Below are positions 51,669-62,398 of a stretch of 64,000 nucleotides of DNA, piece by piece (the stretch's first letter is position 1; each line of letters starts with the position of its first letter). Source of the stretch: Anastatus disparis (Eukaryota > Arthropoda > Insecta > Hymenoptera > Eupelmidae). Below the pieces are notes generated by a model that had not been told where the DNA came from, made no database searches, and saw nothing but the letters and a program-made list of their open reading frames with translations. Location of the stretch: contig JAFFSR010000240.1 in NCBI GenBank assembly GCA_017163975.1, positions 1,488,001 to 1,552,000 of the forward strand, given 5' to 3'. Both the position numbers and the translations under genes were made by a program.

Positions 51669-54600
51669 GTAATGAAAGTAATGAATGAAAATTTCACATA
51701 AATTTGGTAAAAATTGAACGAATTCAAAATTTACTGAACTCCGTAAGGGATCAGAATATGACTATAGTGAAATTTGGTTTAGATTATGATTAATGATATG
51801 ATTAATGATTATATTTTGGTAAACCAGAATGAATATTTTTATAACGAACTTTTTTAATGATTAAAAATTTATGATAAACTCGCAAAACAAATTCAATCGG
51901 AATTATAGATTACTACATGGTTACATCTGTATCTGAATAGAACTATTAACACTAACAAAACACAATTTCAGTAGTAGTATTGTTTAGTTGAAATTGATTG
52001 AAAGCTGTATCAGTAAATGACATAAATTTATAGCGAGTTATGTCAATAATAGTAATAATAATCTGACACACCTCTAAAACCGCAATTAACTTACATTACA
52101 AGAGTTGACCTCTTTTATAAAATAAGATTTTATTTGACATAGCAATATTTTTAATTATTTTCGCTGCTAAATTTTGAAATATTCAACAGAGAGAGCACGT
52201 TTCTAATTCATAAGAAATTTACTAATTTAAGAAAGTGTGAACTGAGGCATGAACAAGTTGGAAAGTTCTTATAAACTAAACATACGAATGGAAGGATTTT
52301 CAAAGTCTTAGCTTAGTTGGAATGAAGTGCAACTTTTGAACTCAACACAGCTTAGCTCCTAAGGAAAAAGTCTCTCTACCTACATATAAATGAAAAGCAA
52401 AAATACTGAACAAAGGAGAAGAAAAATAGAAGTAAAGAAAAAAAAAGGAGAGAGAAAGAAAGAGTAAAACGAAAACTAAAAGTCCACTAGACTATATGTA
52501 TAGCCACAGTGGAATGCAGGCATTATATACCTTTTATTTTCTTCCTTCCTTATGATCCAAAGTCCAAGGAAGCTTTGGCTTCCTTCGATAAAAAAGGATT
52601 TTCAGAATGCTAGTACAGTCAGGTCACGAAAGCCATATCATCCCCTTTCATAAGTAACCCAATTCGGTATCCACAACGCGAAAGCCAAGTCGAGAGAAAA
52701 ATAAAGACAGGCTAGCCCGCGCTAGTATTAATGTAGCGACATTGTATTACAATTACGACATATGTAAGCAGCGCTATTATAGATAGAATGATGTAAAAAA
52801 AATTTAATATATTTTTAATTAAACGAACAACAAATTTTAACGTATTTTTAAAAAATATTTATCATTATATCAACTCGATTTTCACAATAATTTCTTTTTA
52901 CAACGAATTTTTATAATAAATAATAAATATTAAAACTGGCAAAAAAGTTCAATTTCAAACTTATATAAATTAAAAATAAGCTCTAAATAAGAAATGCTTA
53001 ATATTTATGGCATGTAATAAGGCCAAATCCTATGCAACATCTGACTTGTGATAAAGTTTCGTAATGGGATAAGAGAGAAGAATATTGCTTTCACATGGCA
53101 CCCTACTCACATCAGTTAACTTGTGGCTTTCGTTCGAACTTGGAGCTCAAAAAGAAAAATTTCTTGGCTTAAATATAAACTTGAAGGGAGGCTTTATCTT
53201 TATAAGATCAGTCTGATGATACGAATAATGTCAACATTTCAATTAGAAATTCAGAAAAAAGGTATTCATTTGAATAAAATATGATAATTTATAACAAACA
53301 TTTTTTTATGATATTAAGATGTGAGATATTCAGCTTCAAGATTAAATATTTCGATTGATAAATTTGATGTAATAAACTATAAATTTTGAAAAATGTAATA
53401 TACTTTAACATGTATTTCGAAATATTAGTCATTCACAGAAATATGAACAGAAAATATTCAAAAAGATTGCAAGATCTCCGCATACAAGGGAAAAACAAAT
53501 AACTGTTCTTCCGCATTTTTATTTAATATTAATAAACGTATTTTTTAGATCTATAGATGATTTATTAGCTGAAGAAAAACAAATTCTAAATATTCTAACT
53601 TAAGACTATTATGGTTTGACTTATATTTCTCTCAAGATAATCATATTACCACTGATGAATAGTCAGTCAAGCAGCGATGATAATGCAAAGGGATGAGGAG
53701 ATAGCGATAGCCATAAGCAAGTCTTATTGACTTATGGCTTGGTTTACAATGTAGAATAAACGAGCTATTGCGGTTTTCCGATTCTCACAGCTCACTGCGG
53801 CTCGCGCGTCTATTATCAGACTGAGCGGTGGTTTACACCTTGCGTATACGCTTGGATTCGTAAGCTGTAATACTAGTGGTTGAATATTATGGATGTGTGA
53901 GATAGCAGCAACGTGCCCTCGAAAAAGCGGCATGTCGCGGTTTGCCACAGCTTCAAGAGTGAATGCCAAAACTTTTCCTCCACAATTGTAGGTGTTGAAG
54001 TTTGATAATACAGAATTATACTTTTAAATATATTGTCTTCAAATTCATCCGGATGAAAGATAATATATTTTAGACAAAAATTAAAGTTAATTTATTGCAG
54101 TTTTTTTTATAAATGCAAATGTTTATTTTCATGGTCTCGTTTATCAATAGCATTACTACTTCGTTACATTTGTTACGAGAAAATAGATCAATTCAAAATT
54201 TGATAACTCAAACCCATTAATATAAATCAAAGTGACATAAATCTTTTTTAATGTGTATCTATAAAATTGACGTTTAATCAACGTATACAAATAGAATTAT
54301 AATTATTATATCTACTTGTAAAATCCCAATTGGGCATATATTTAAAAAAAAGTAAATAACAGTCATATCATAAACATCAAACAACGCAAAACCTTAAAGC
54401 ATAATCATCTTCATGAACCTGTAAATTCAACGAACCGCAGCTAGCAACAGCCGGTTCGCACATATATGTGTAAATCGTTATATGTTTGGGCGAATTATAG
54501 TGAAAGATATAGATCTGGACTATAGCGGAATGAGCCTACGGTTGAGTAATCGAGATACACAAACGATAGGACACAGTGGGCTCATAATGCTTATATCCAA

Positions 54601-56898
54601 TGGATCGTAACGGAGTAAAAGAGGGGGTGAGGAGGGGGATGGCAAGGAGATGGTGCATCCATCCGGTATTAGCAACAACAGTTGTGGCAGAAGCGACTAA
54701 CCGATGACGACCGATTAGTTGATCGATCATCATCGAAATGTACCCTATAGAATTATAGATGTGTATATATCTATATAGGGACGTTTTAGTTTGTTGTGTA
54801 TGTTAAATACCAAGGACGATTAATCAAAGTCGGAAACTTAACGGTTGTATGAAGGCCGTTTCGGTATCTGCGTACTATAGTGTTTATAGTTGATGCAGAC
54901 TTAGAAAAGGGGTGAAACCCAGTTTCCATAACAATTTATTGGAAAAAAGTTATGAATAAGAAGTAATCTCAGATACAGGCGATCCATCAATTCGCAAAGT
55001 CTGGCGTAAGACATGTCTGTAGAGGCCATGCATTTTGTAAGATAGACGAAGGATTTTAATATTTTTTTTATTTTTTTCTTTTTATGTTAAGAAATTGAAA
55101 AAAAAATTAAATGGATTTAAGTATTACATACGATTGATAACAATTTTTACTATCGTCATTTATTTTGCCTCGCCATAGCTTTGTTTTTATTGTACTGGAC
55201 ATAATTGAAATTAATGAGGATATTTGAGAATTTTTTTCAATTTATTCAAATAAAAAGCTAAAATAAATTTTCCAACTTTTGAAAATAAACGTTTTAAAAA
55301 AATTATAACAACTTTATATTAAAACAATGATTCTACCATCAAGTTGCATAAATCTTACACCCTTTAAATTGTGCTCTGGACTTTATAGTAATGCAAATAC
55401 CGCACAGGATGTTTATATTTCTTCAAGCTCAAAAAGTAAGAAAGTTTTCCAGGCCATCTCACGGTCGAGTAAAATTTCTTGGCTTCTTTTATTTTTTTTA
55501 TTTTTGTCTCTTTCCTTTAGTCTATGTATATATACGTCAGCAAAGCTAATGCGGCCGTTTTTTTTTGAGACTCACGTCGTCCCCGAAATTGCAAGCCTCC
55601 GTTGGTATAATATGCTAATCCACTCACTCTCGCGAGAAAATTCTCTGGAGTATCATAAATAACTTGGATGAGCGCGACGCGAGGACGCGAGAAAAATTAA
55701 AATTAGCGTCCCTTCTCTCCCCCTCTCTTACCTACGGTAGGTACCTCTCAAAGTGCTCTCTTGCGGATTCTGTATATAAAGTGCGAGAAAAAAAATAGAG
55801 AGTGACAAAAAGGAGCAAACGAATAAATAGCTTAAATAATTTTTGCCTTCCTTTTTTGTTATGGAATTAAAGCATCTAAAAGTATAGAGCAAATGCGAAT
55901 GAAATGGAAAAAAATAAAAGCTTAAGAAACTGGTAAAGGAATTACTGATGAATCTACGACTTAATTTACTTTATTGTTGCATATTTTTTTCCGTAATGAA
56001 GATAAAAGTCCTTTGACAATACGTTAACTTTAAAAATACTGAAGGATCAAAGTGAATTGTATTCTGCACAATAGTATAATTTTTTTTTCATTTCTAAATA
56101 GCGAGAAATGACTCTTTTGTAAAATTTAAAAATAGAAAAAAAATTTAGCAACGATAACAACATGCATTATTTTAGTTAATGTAAATATGTTAATGACATG
56201 TCCATTAATTTGAAAACTGTGTATATAGTATGAATGTTAAGGACAATTTGATGTGTTCAATTAACAAAGTTATTGCTAATGTTACATTAAATAATGAGGT
56301 CAATACAAATTCTACAATTACTTACAGAACTAATCGAAAGTATGCTATGCAAATATTTAATATTGCACCGATCATAGAAATTTATAAAATATTTGTAAAA
56401 TGTTTTTATATAAATTTCAAAGTTAAAAATAAACAAGCTGCATGTTACTTTACGTAAATCCAAACCTTTATCTTTTTTTTTAAACATACATATAGAATTA
56501 TTAAAAAAAGAACATACTTTTTTCTTTCTTTTGTGACTAAAAATATAGTAAATATTCAACATAAAGTAAATATGTCAAGTAAATATTGTAAAAAGTATAT
56601 TACAAAACAAAAAAGTTTTAAATTTTACCAACATCGTCTTGTATACAACTGTACATAGGTGTTGCAAAGCTAATTTTCTCCACGAAAAACTTTTGCATTT
56701 GCATAAACGTGTGTTTGTTATATCAAATGCTCGACGGACAAAAGTAAAAATGCAAAAATTTAATAAACACACATGCATCTTTTGAAGAAATTGTTTGTAA
56801 ATTTGAAATCAACATAAAAACTTTTTAGTTTTTGAATTTATGATTAGACTTCCCTGAAGTTAGCTCAGTACTTTCTCTGTACTATAAAAATAACTATT
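51669..56898. other. Non-coding stretch
   Basis: No supportable gene. A small hairpin at 53711-53739 (GCCATAAG/CTTATGGC) and G-rich patches near 54.6 kb are the only structures noted. Open frames at 53724-53969, 54536-54733 and 55327-55662 carry no recognisable domain. Confidence 0.45.
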
Positions 56899-58339
56899 GG
56901 ATAATTTGCCGTAAATTATCCGTAAATTATCCGTGAAATCCAATATTTTGCCGCGACATAACTTCCTTAAAAAAGTAAGTACACCGCCAACTTCAAAAAG
57001 AAGTTAGCGGCGAACCTTCAGAAATCAATGAAAAAAAAGACTTAGACCATCGTAAAATAGCTCAAAATTTGCCGCTTTTTTGCCGTAATCAATCTGTCAA
57101 ATCGGAATTACCGATATCTTAGCTGAACGTTCTTCATCGTAATACTTTCATAATTCATGATCTTATTAGTATGGTATTATGTGAAATATCACTGCATAGT
57201 GAAAAGTAGGAAGTGGATAATTTGCCGTAAATTATCCGTAAATTATGCGTAAAATCCAATATTTTGCCACGTTATAATTTCCTTGAAAAAGTGAGTACAC
57301 TGCCAACTTCGAAAAGAAGTTAGCGGCGTACCTTCAGAAATCAATGAAAAAATGATTTAGACCATCGTAAAATAGCTGAAAATTTGCCGCTTTTTTGCCG
57401 TAATCAATCTGTCAAATCGGAATTACCGATATCTTAGCTGAACGTTCTTCATCGTAATACTTTCATAATTCATGATCTTATTGGTATGGTATTATGTGAA
57501 ATATCACTGCAGAGTGAAAAGTAGGAATAGGATAATTAGCCGTAAATTATCCCTAAATTATGCGTAAAATCCAATATTTTACCACTTCATAATTTCCTTG
57601 AAAAAGTGAGTACACTGCCAACTTCGAAAAGAAGTTAGCGGCGTACCTTCAGAAATCAATGAAAAAATGACTTAGACCATCGTAAAATAGCTGAAAATTT
57701 GCCGCTTTTTTGCCGTAATTAATCTGTCAAATCCGAATTACCGATATCTTAGCTGAACGTTCTTCATCGTAATACTTTCATTATTCATGATCTTATTGGT
57801 ATGGTATTATGTGAAATATCACTGCAGAGTGAAAAGTAGGAAGTCGATAATTTGCCGTAAATTATCCGTAAATTATCCATGAAATCCAATATTTTTCCGC
57901 GGAATAATTTTCTTAAAAAAGTGAGTACACCGCCAACTTCAAAAAGAAGTTAGCGGCGTACCTTCAGAAATCAATGAAAAAATGACTTAGACCATCGTAA
58001 AATAGCTGAAAATTTGCCGCTTTTTTGCCGTAATTAATCTGCCAAATCCGAATTACCGATATCTTAGCTGAACGTTCTTCATCGTAATACTTTCATAATT
58101 CATGATCTTATTGGTATGGTATTATGTGAAATATCACTGCAGAGTGAAAAGTAGGAATAGGATAATTTGCCGTAAATTATTCGTAAATTATGCGTAAATT
58201 CCAATATTTTGCCACATGATAATTTCCTTGAAAAAGTGAGTATACTGCCAACTTCGAAAAGAAGTTAGCGACGTACCTTCAGAAATCAATGAAAAAAATG
58301 ACTTAAACCATCGTAAAATAGCTGAAAATTTCCCGATTT
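56899..58339 (+). repeat. Left array, 315-bp tandem repeat, about 4.6 copies
   Basis: Unit starts (GGATAATTTGCCGTAAATTA or variant) are at 56899, 57215, 57530, 57845 and 58160. The last unit is cut near 58339, just before the gene. Each unit begins with three tandem variants of CCGTAAATTAT. It also contains the hairpin CCAACTTC-AAAAA-GAAGTTAG and ends with GCAGAGTGAAAAGTAGGAA. Confidence 0.95.
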
Positions 58340-58346
58340 TTTTCAA

Positions 58347-60419
58347 ATGCATAAAAAGGTAGTTAATATGAGCAGTAATTCACGTTTTAGACCGTTGGAA
58401 GATTTAGCCATTAATTTGGCACAGCTTCATCCAGATTTAAATATATTGCCATCTACTAATGTATGTAAAAATTGCCATAAACGCATATCAAAAATGATTT
58501 TAAGTGATCTTGAGTCATCACTGAACTTTTTAGCGGAAGAGATGATGATTTTATTCCGAAGACACCCGAACGAATAGAGGAATTAAACGAGAGTATTAAT
58601 TTAGTTTTACCTGAATGCATCTCACCCCTAAAAAGAAAAACTGCAATACCTGAAAATTTTAGAGGAAATTACGTATCTAAAAAGAAAAAATCCTTAATTT
58701 CAGCTTTTTCTGCTACTGTTGGAAGTAAATTAGATGATGCGTATGGCATTTCAGTTGAATCAATAGAATCGGACGAAAATTCCACTGAAAACTATTGGAA
58801 TGAATTTTTAGAAAATTTTAAATTGGCTTTAGAAAAATGCTCTTCTATTTCGGAGAAAATAAAACTTCTAACTCTACTACCTTCAAAATTAAGCAAAATA
58901 AAAGTTTGCTCACTATTCCCGAATATAAGCGAGTATATGATAAATAAATCAAGAAATCTCGTGAAAAATAAAGGAGTTTATTCGGAGCCAGATTTATATA
59001 CTGGTCATCCTATTGATGAAAGCACAAAAAATATCGTTATGGAATATTTTTTAAATGATGATTTTAATTGTAGTAGACAAAGTCCAAATAAATCTGATGT
59101 CGTAACTGTTAAAATTAATAACACAAAAACTAAAAAAGTCAAACGGTTTCTTACTCGAAGCTTAAAAGAAACATATAGTCAATTAAGAAAAGAAAATCCA
59201 AACTTACAAATAGGAAAATCGAAATTCTATAGTCTAAGACCAAGTTTCGTCTTAACTAGCCCTGTGAAGGAAGCTTGTCTTTGTGTACATTGCGAAAATT
59301 TTGAACTGTTTCTTACAAGTTTGATTCGTTTTAGAGGCGATAAGAATTCCGAATTAGATTCAATTCGTTCAGAAATAACTAACACAATGTTGTGTTCTGA
59401 ACCATCTGATTCATGTTTCTTGCAAGAATGCAAAGATTGTCCCGGTGGTGCGGGTATCACATTAGAATTGTTAAAACTGAAACAAAATTGTGAAGATGAA
59501 ATTACGTTTGCTTTGTGGAATAATGGTAATCTTATTAAACAAACAATAAGCTTAACAGTTTTTAAAGAAAAACTTTCAATCTGCGCATTGAAAGCAAGTA
59601 CTCATATATACATAAAAAATATTCAACGTGAAGCTATAAAAAAGAAAAAGAAGAAGGTAAAGCTGATCCTACTAAGTTAATCATCCACGTTGACTTTGCA
59701 GAAAATTGGTCTGTAATAAATAATAAAGCGGTTCAAGGAAATCATTGGGTAAATAACCAAATTTCTATTTTTACTGCAGTCTGTTACCAAGGAGAGATAA
59801 CACAAAGTTTTGCGATAGTTAGTGACGACAAAAAGCATGATACTGCATATGCACTGCTAGCAATAAATAAAATTATCGATCTTATGAAAAGAATTATTTA
59901 GTTACTAAAGTCACTATCATATCAGATGGAGCTCCAAGCCAATTTAAAAAACGTTTTCAACTACATGAAATCAAACATTGGTTTTATGAAATGAAATGGT
60001 TATTTTCTGCGACTGGTCATGGGAAAGGAGCCGTTGATGGAATAGGTGGGCTTCTAAAGCATTATGCTACTTCACATAACTTGAAAAGAGTTCATGAAGA
60101 ATCGATACAAAATGCTGACGATTTTATAAATTGGGTTCAAAGTTACACCAATGCAATAAAAATCATTTTACTACCAATAAATGAGATTGAAAGATTTAGA
60201 AAAAAGAAAAATATTGAATGGAGTGGGGTTTCTAAATATAATGGAATTCAAAAAAGTCATATGTGGTTAAAAAAACTTGGGGAATTAAAATCACATATAT
60301 TTATTGGCAGGACAGCTATACATGCACTAAATGAAGTGAAAAACAAGAAAAAAAAAGCCAAGCGTCGTGAGACTACATTTAAAACTAAAAATAATAAGCG
60401 CAAAAATAAAAAAAAATAA
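58347..60419 (+). pseudogene. Transposase-like gene broken by three frameshifts
   Basis: The reading frame starts with ATG at 58347 and moves through four frames: 58347-58540, 58541-59640, 59640-59890 and 59890-60419 (stop TAA). Protein similarity in style is continuous across each break. The total would be about 690 residues. Cysteine pairs (CKNCHKR near 58467, CVHCENF near 59283, ECKDCPGG near 59430) suggest zinc-binding N-terminal parts. A possible catalytic core follows: HVDFAENW (Asp at 59692), then ISDGAPSQFK (Asp at 59925), then ATGHGKGAVDGIGG (60009-60050). The two Asp motifs suggest a DDE/RNase H-type transposase. I recall similar uncharacterised proteins in animal genomes but cannot name the superfamily. 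The tail is Lys-rich. No introns are evident. Confidence 0.75.
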
Positions 60420-61330
60420 TTATCTATAATTATTTTTTTGACGCATCCCAACAGTGAGAGGCAAGGGGAACTCACTCTAAAAAAGCACCCTGAAGGGAAC
60501 AGAATCCTTCTACGCCCACGTCGTTGTTCCTGGATAATGCTAAACGAAGGATAATATTTAAATGTCGACTGCTTAAGACTTCCGAACGTATATACAAGCA
60601 TTTTTCACCAACAAAATTTGTGATATTTTTTCTCGCTCCAAACAAAAAAACCCGGGATCAAACAAGTACTATCAGATAGGTATTTTGGTCCTCTATCAGC
60701 AAAAAAAATTTCAGCAAAAAAAAAATGGCCTTTTCGAGAAAAATGCATGTGCATAAAAAGTGCAGTTTTTGGTAAAATGCATATATCTCAGTCATTTTTT
60801 AGTTTTTTTTTAAATTTCTTGCACGGAGTTGAAGAGGGCTCAAAACGAAATAAAATAAAAAAAGGTTTATCAAAATTCATTGGAAATTGGTAAAACGATA
60901 GCTCTCTAAAGTTATTCTCAACATTTTCAGTTTTAACATTTAGTTTTTGTATGCAATTTTCAAAAGTGCATATCTGATGCAATTTTGATATTTCAGCAAA
61001 ATAAAAAAATACGTATACCCTTATTTTTAGGGTAGAATAACATACTCCATTAGCGCAGTAATTGGTGACTTGAGTGTATACTGACTGTTCGATTTGAAAT
61101 GGAATCAGCCTTATCTATTATCTAAAATATTATCTATCTATTATGATAGATTATCGAAAAAAGCGACTGATTATCAGCTAAAGTTTAGTCTTTACATCGA
61201 TTTTATAATGACACTCCGTTCAATATTTTTAAAGTGGTTGTGGTACCAGCTTTTTTCGCGACAATATGCTGTAGCAAAATATTTTACTTTATGCATAATG
61301 CATAAATGATTCACGAAAAATTTTCAATCA
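60420..61330. other. Internal spacer of the foldback-like transposon
   Basis: No gene. It lies between the transposase-like gene and the right array and contains a pair of related short segments (AAAATGCATATATCTCAGTC near 60776 and AAAAGTGCATATCTGATGC near 60962). Confidence 0.6.
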
Positions 61331-61840
61331 GTTAATTATTACTTTGCAGTAATATTTCACATAATACCATGCCAATAAGAATGGAAATTATTGAAGTATT
61401 ACGATAAAAACGATCACTTAATGCCTAGAATTCTTCATACAAATCATTTTGTTCCTTGAATCCTATAGGTACCTTGCTAAATTTTTTCTGAAGTTTTCAG
61501 TAACTCACTTTTTTCATTGTGTTATGCCGCGATAACATATCTGATTTCATAAATAATTTCAGGATATTTTCAGGCAAATTATCCACTGGTCATTTTTAAC
61601 TACACAGTGATTTTCAGTGATTTTTCATGTAATACCATACCGATAAGATTAATAATTATCAAAATATGAGGGTAAATAATATTCAAATAATATATTAGTT
61701 ATTCTGATTGGAGAGATTGACTACGGCAAAAAGCGGCAAATTTTCAGCTATTTTACGATGGTCTAAGTCATTTTTCTCATTGATTTCTGAAGGTATGCCG
61801 CTAACTTCTTTTTAAAGTTTGCGGTGAACTCACTTTTTAA
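61331..61840 (-). repeat. Right array, diverged inner units
   Basis: The 315-bp unit appears in reverse orientation but clearly diverged, for example CATAATACCATGCCAATAAG at 61362 and CAAATTATCC ending near 61583. The part at 61727-61836 is close to the consensus and is interrupted by an insertion at 61841. Confidence 0.8.
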
Positions 61841-62394
61841 GGTGGTTCAATACCCATAATCGTAATAGCATAGTTGTACAGAAAATTTTATTATAGGTTA
61901 ATACTCTTGCGCGTGCACAGCTCAGCACGATTCAGCTTTTTGGCCCGTAGCTGCTTGGCTATCTATGTATAATATAACCTATTCGTAGATTGCTTATGAA
62001 AAATATTTTGAAACAGGGCCGCCATACATCAGCTAAACTGGTAGACGTACTAAAAATGCAAAATATTGTAGTTTCTGATTGAATATTTTTTCTAAATGGG
62101 CGTCAACGTAACAATTTTTGCATATCAATCAAAAAGTAATTATCTTAACTATCTCTGGCCAGTTTTTGAATATTTTCGTATCACAATTCACAAAGATATG
62201 GCATGAAATGTATCAACTTTCGATAGATTACCATATTAACCAATGTAAAAAAGTTAATTTTCAGGGTGTTCATTTGAAAAAATAAAGTCGTAAACGGGGT
62301 CTCGAATTTTCATAAAATTTGTATCGAACCTTAATAAACAATCTCACAAAGTTTAATAATCATGGTATCACAAGTAATTTACTATTGAACCACC
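61841..62394. mobile_element. 554-bp non-autonomous element with TTAA target duplication
   Basis: Terminal inverted repeats GGTGGTTCAATA (61841-61852) and TATTGAACCACC (62383-62394) are flanked by TTAA at 61837-61840 and 62395-62398. Removing it with one TTAA restores a normal 315-bp repeat unit (CACTTTTTAAGGAAATTATG). TTAA duplications occur in piggyBac and Kolobok elements; the GG terminus is more in line with Kolobok, as I recall. No coding frame inside. Confidence 0.9.
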
Positions 62395-62398
62395 TTAA

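Noticed and set aside
53711..53739. Small hairpin GCCATAAG/CTTATGGC
   Set aside because: Eight-pair stem without flanking structure or duplication; expected by chance in a window of this size.
55327..55662. 111-codon plus-strand open frame
   Set aside because: Ser/Leu/Phe-rich with a poly-T-encoded hydrophobic run; no domain, no splice or promoter support.
61094..61309. 71-codon plus-strand frame in the transposon
   Set aside because: Partly overlaps the diverged right array zone and has no motif or continuity with the transposase-like frame.
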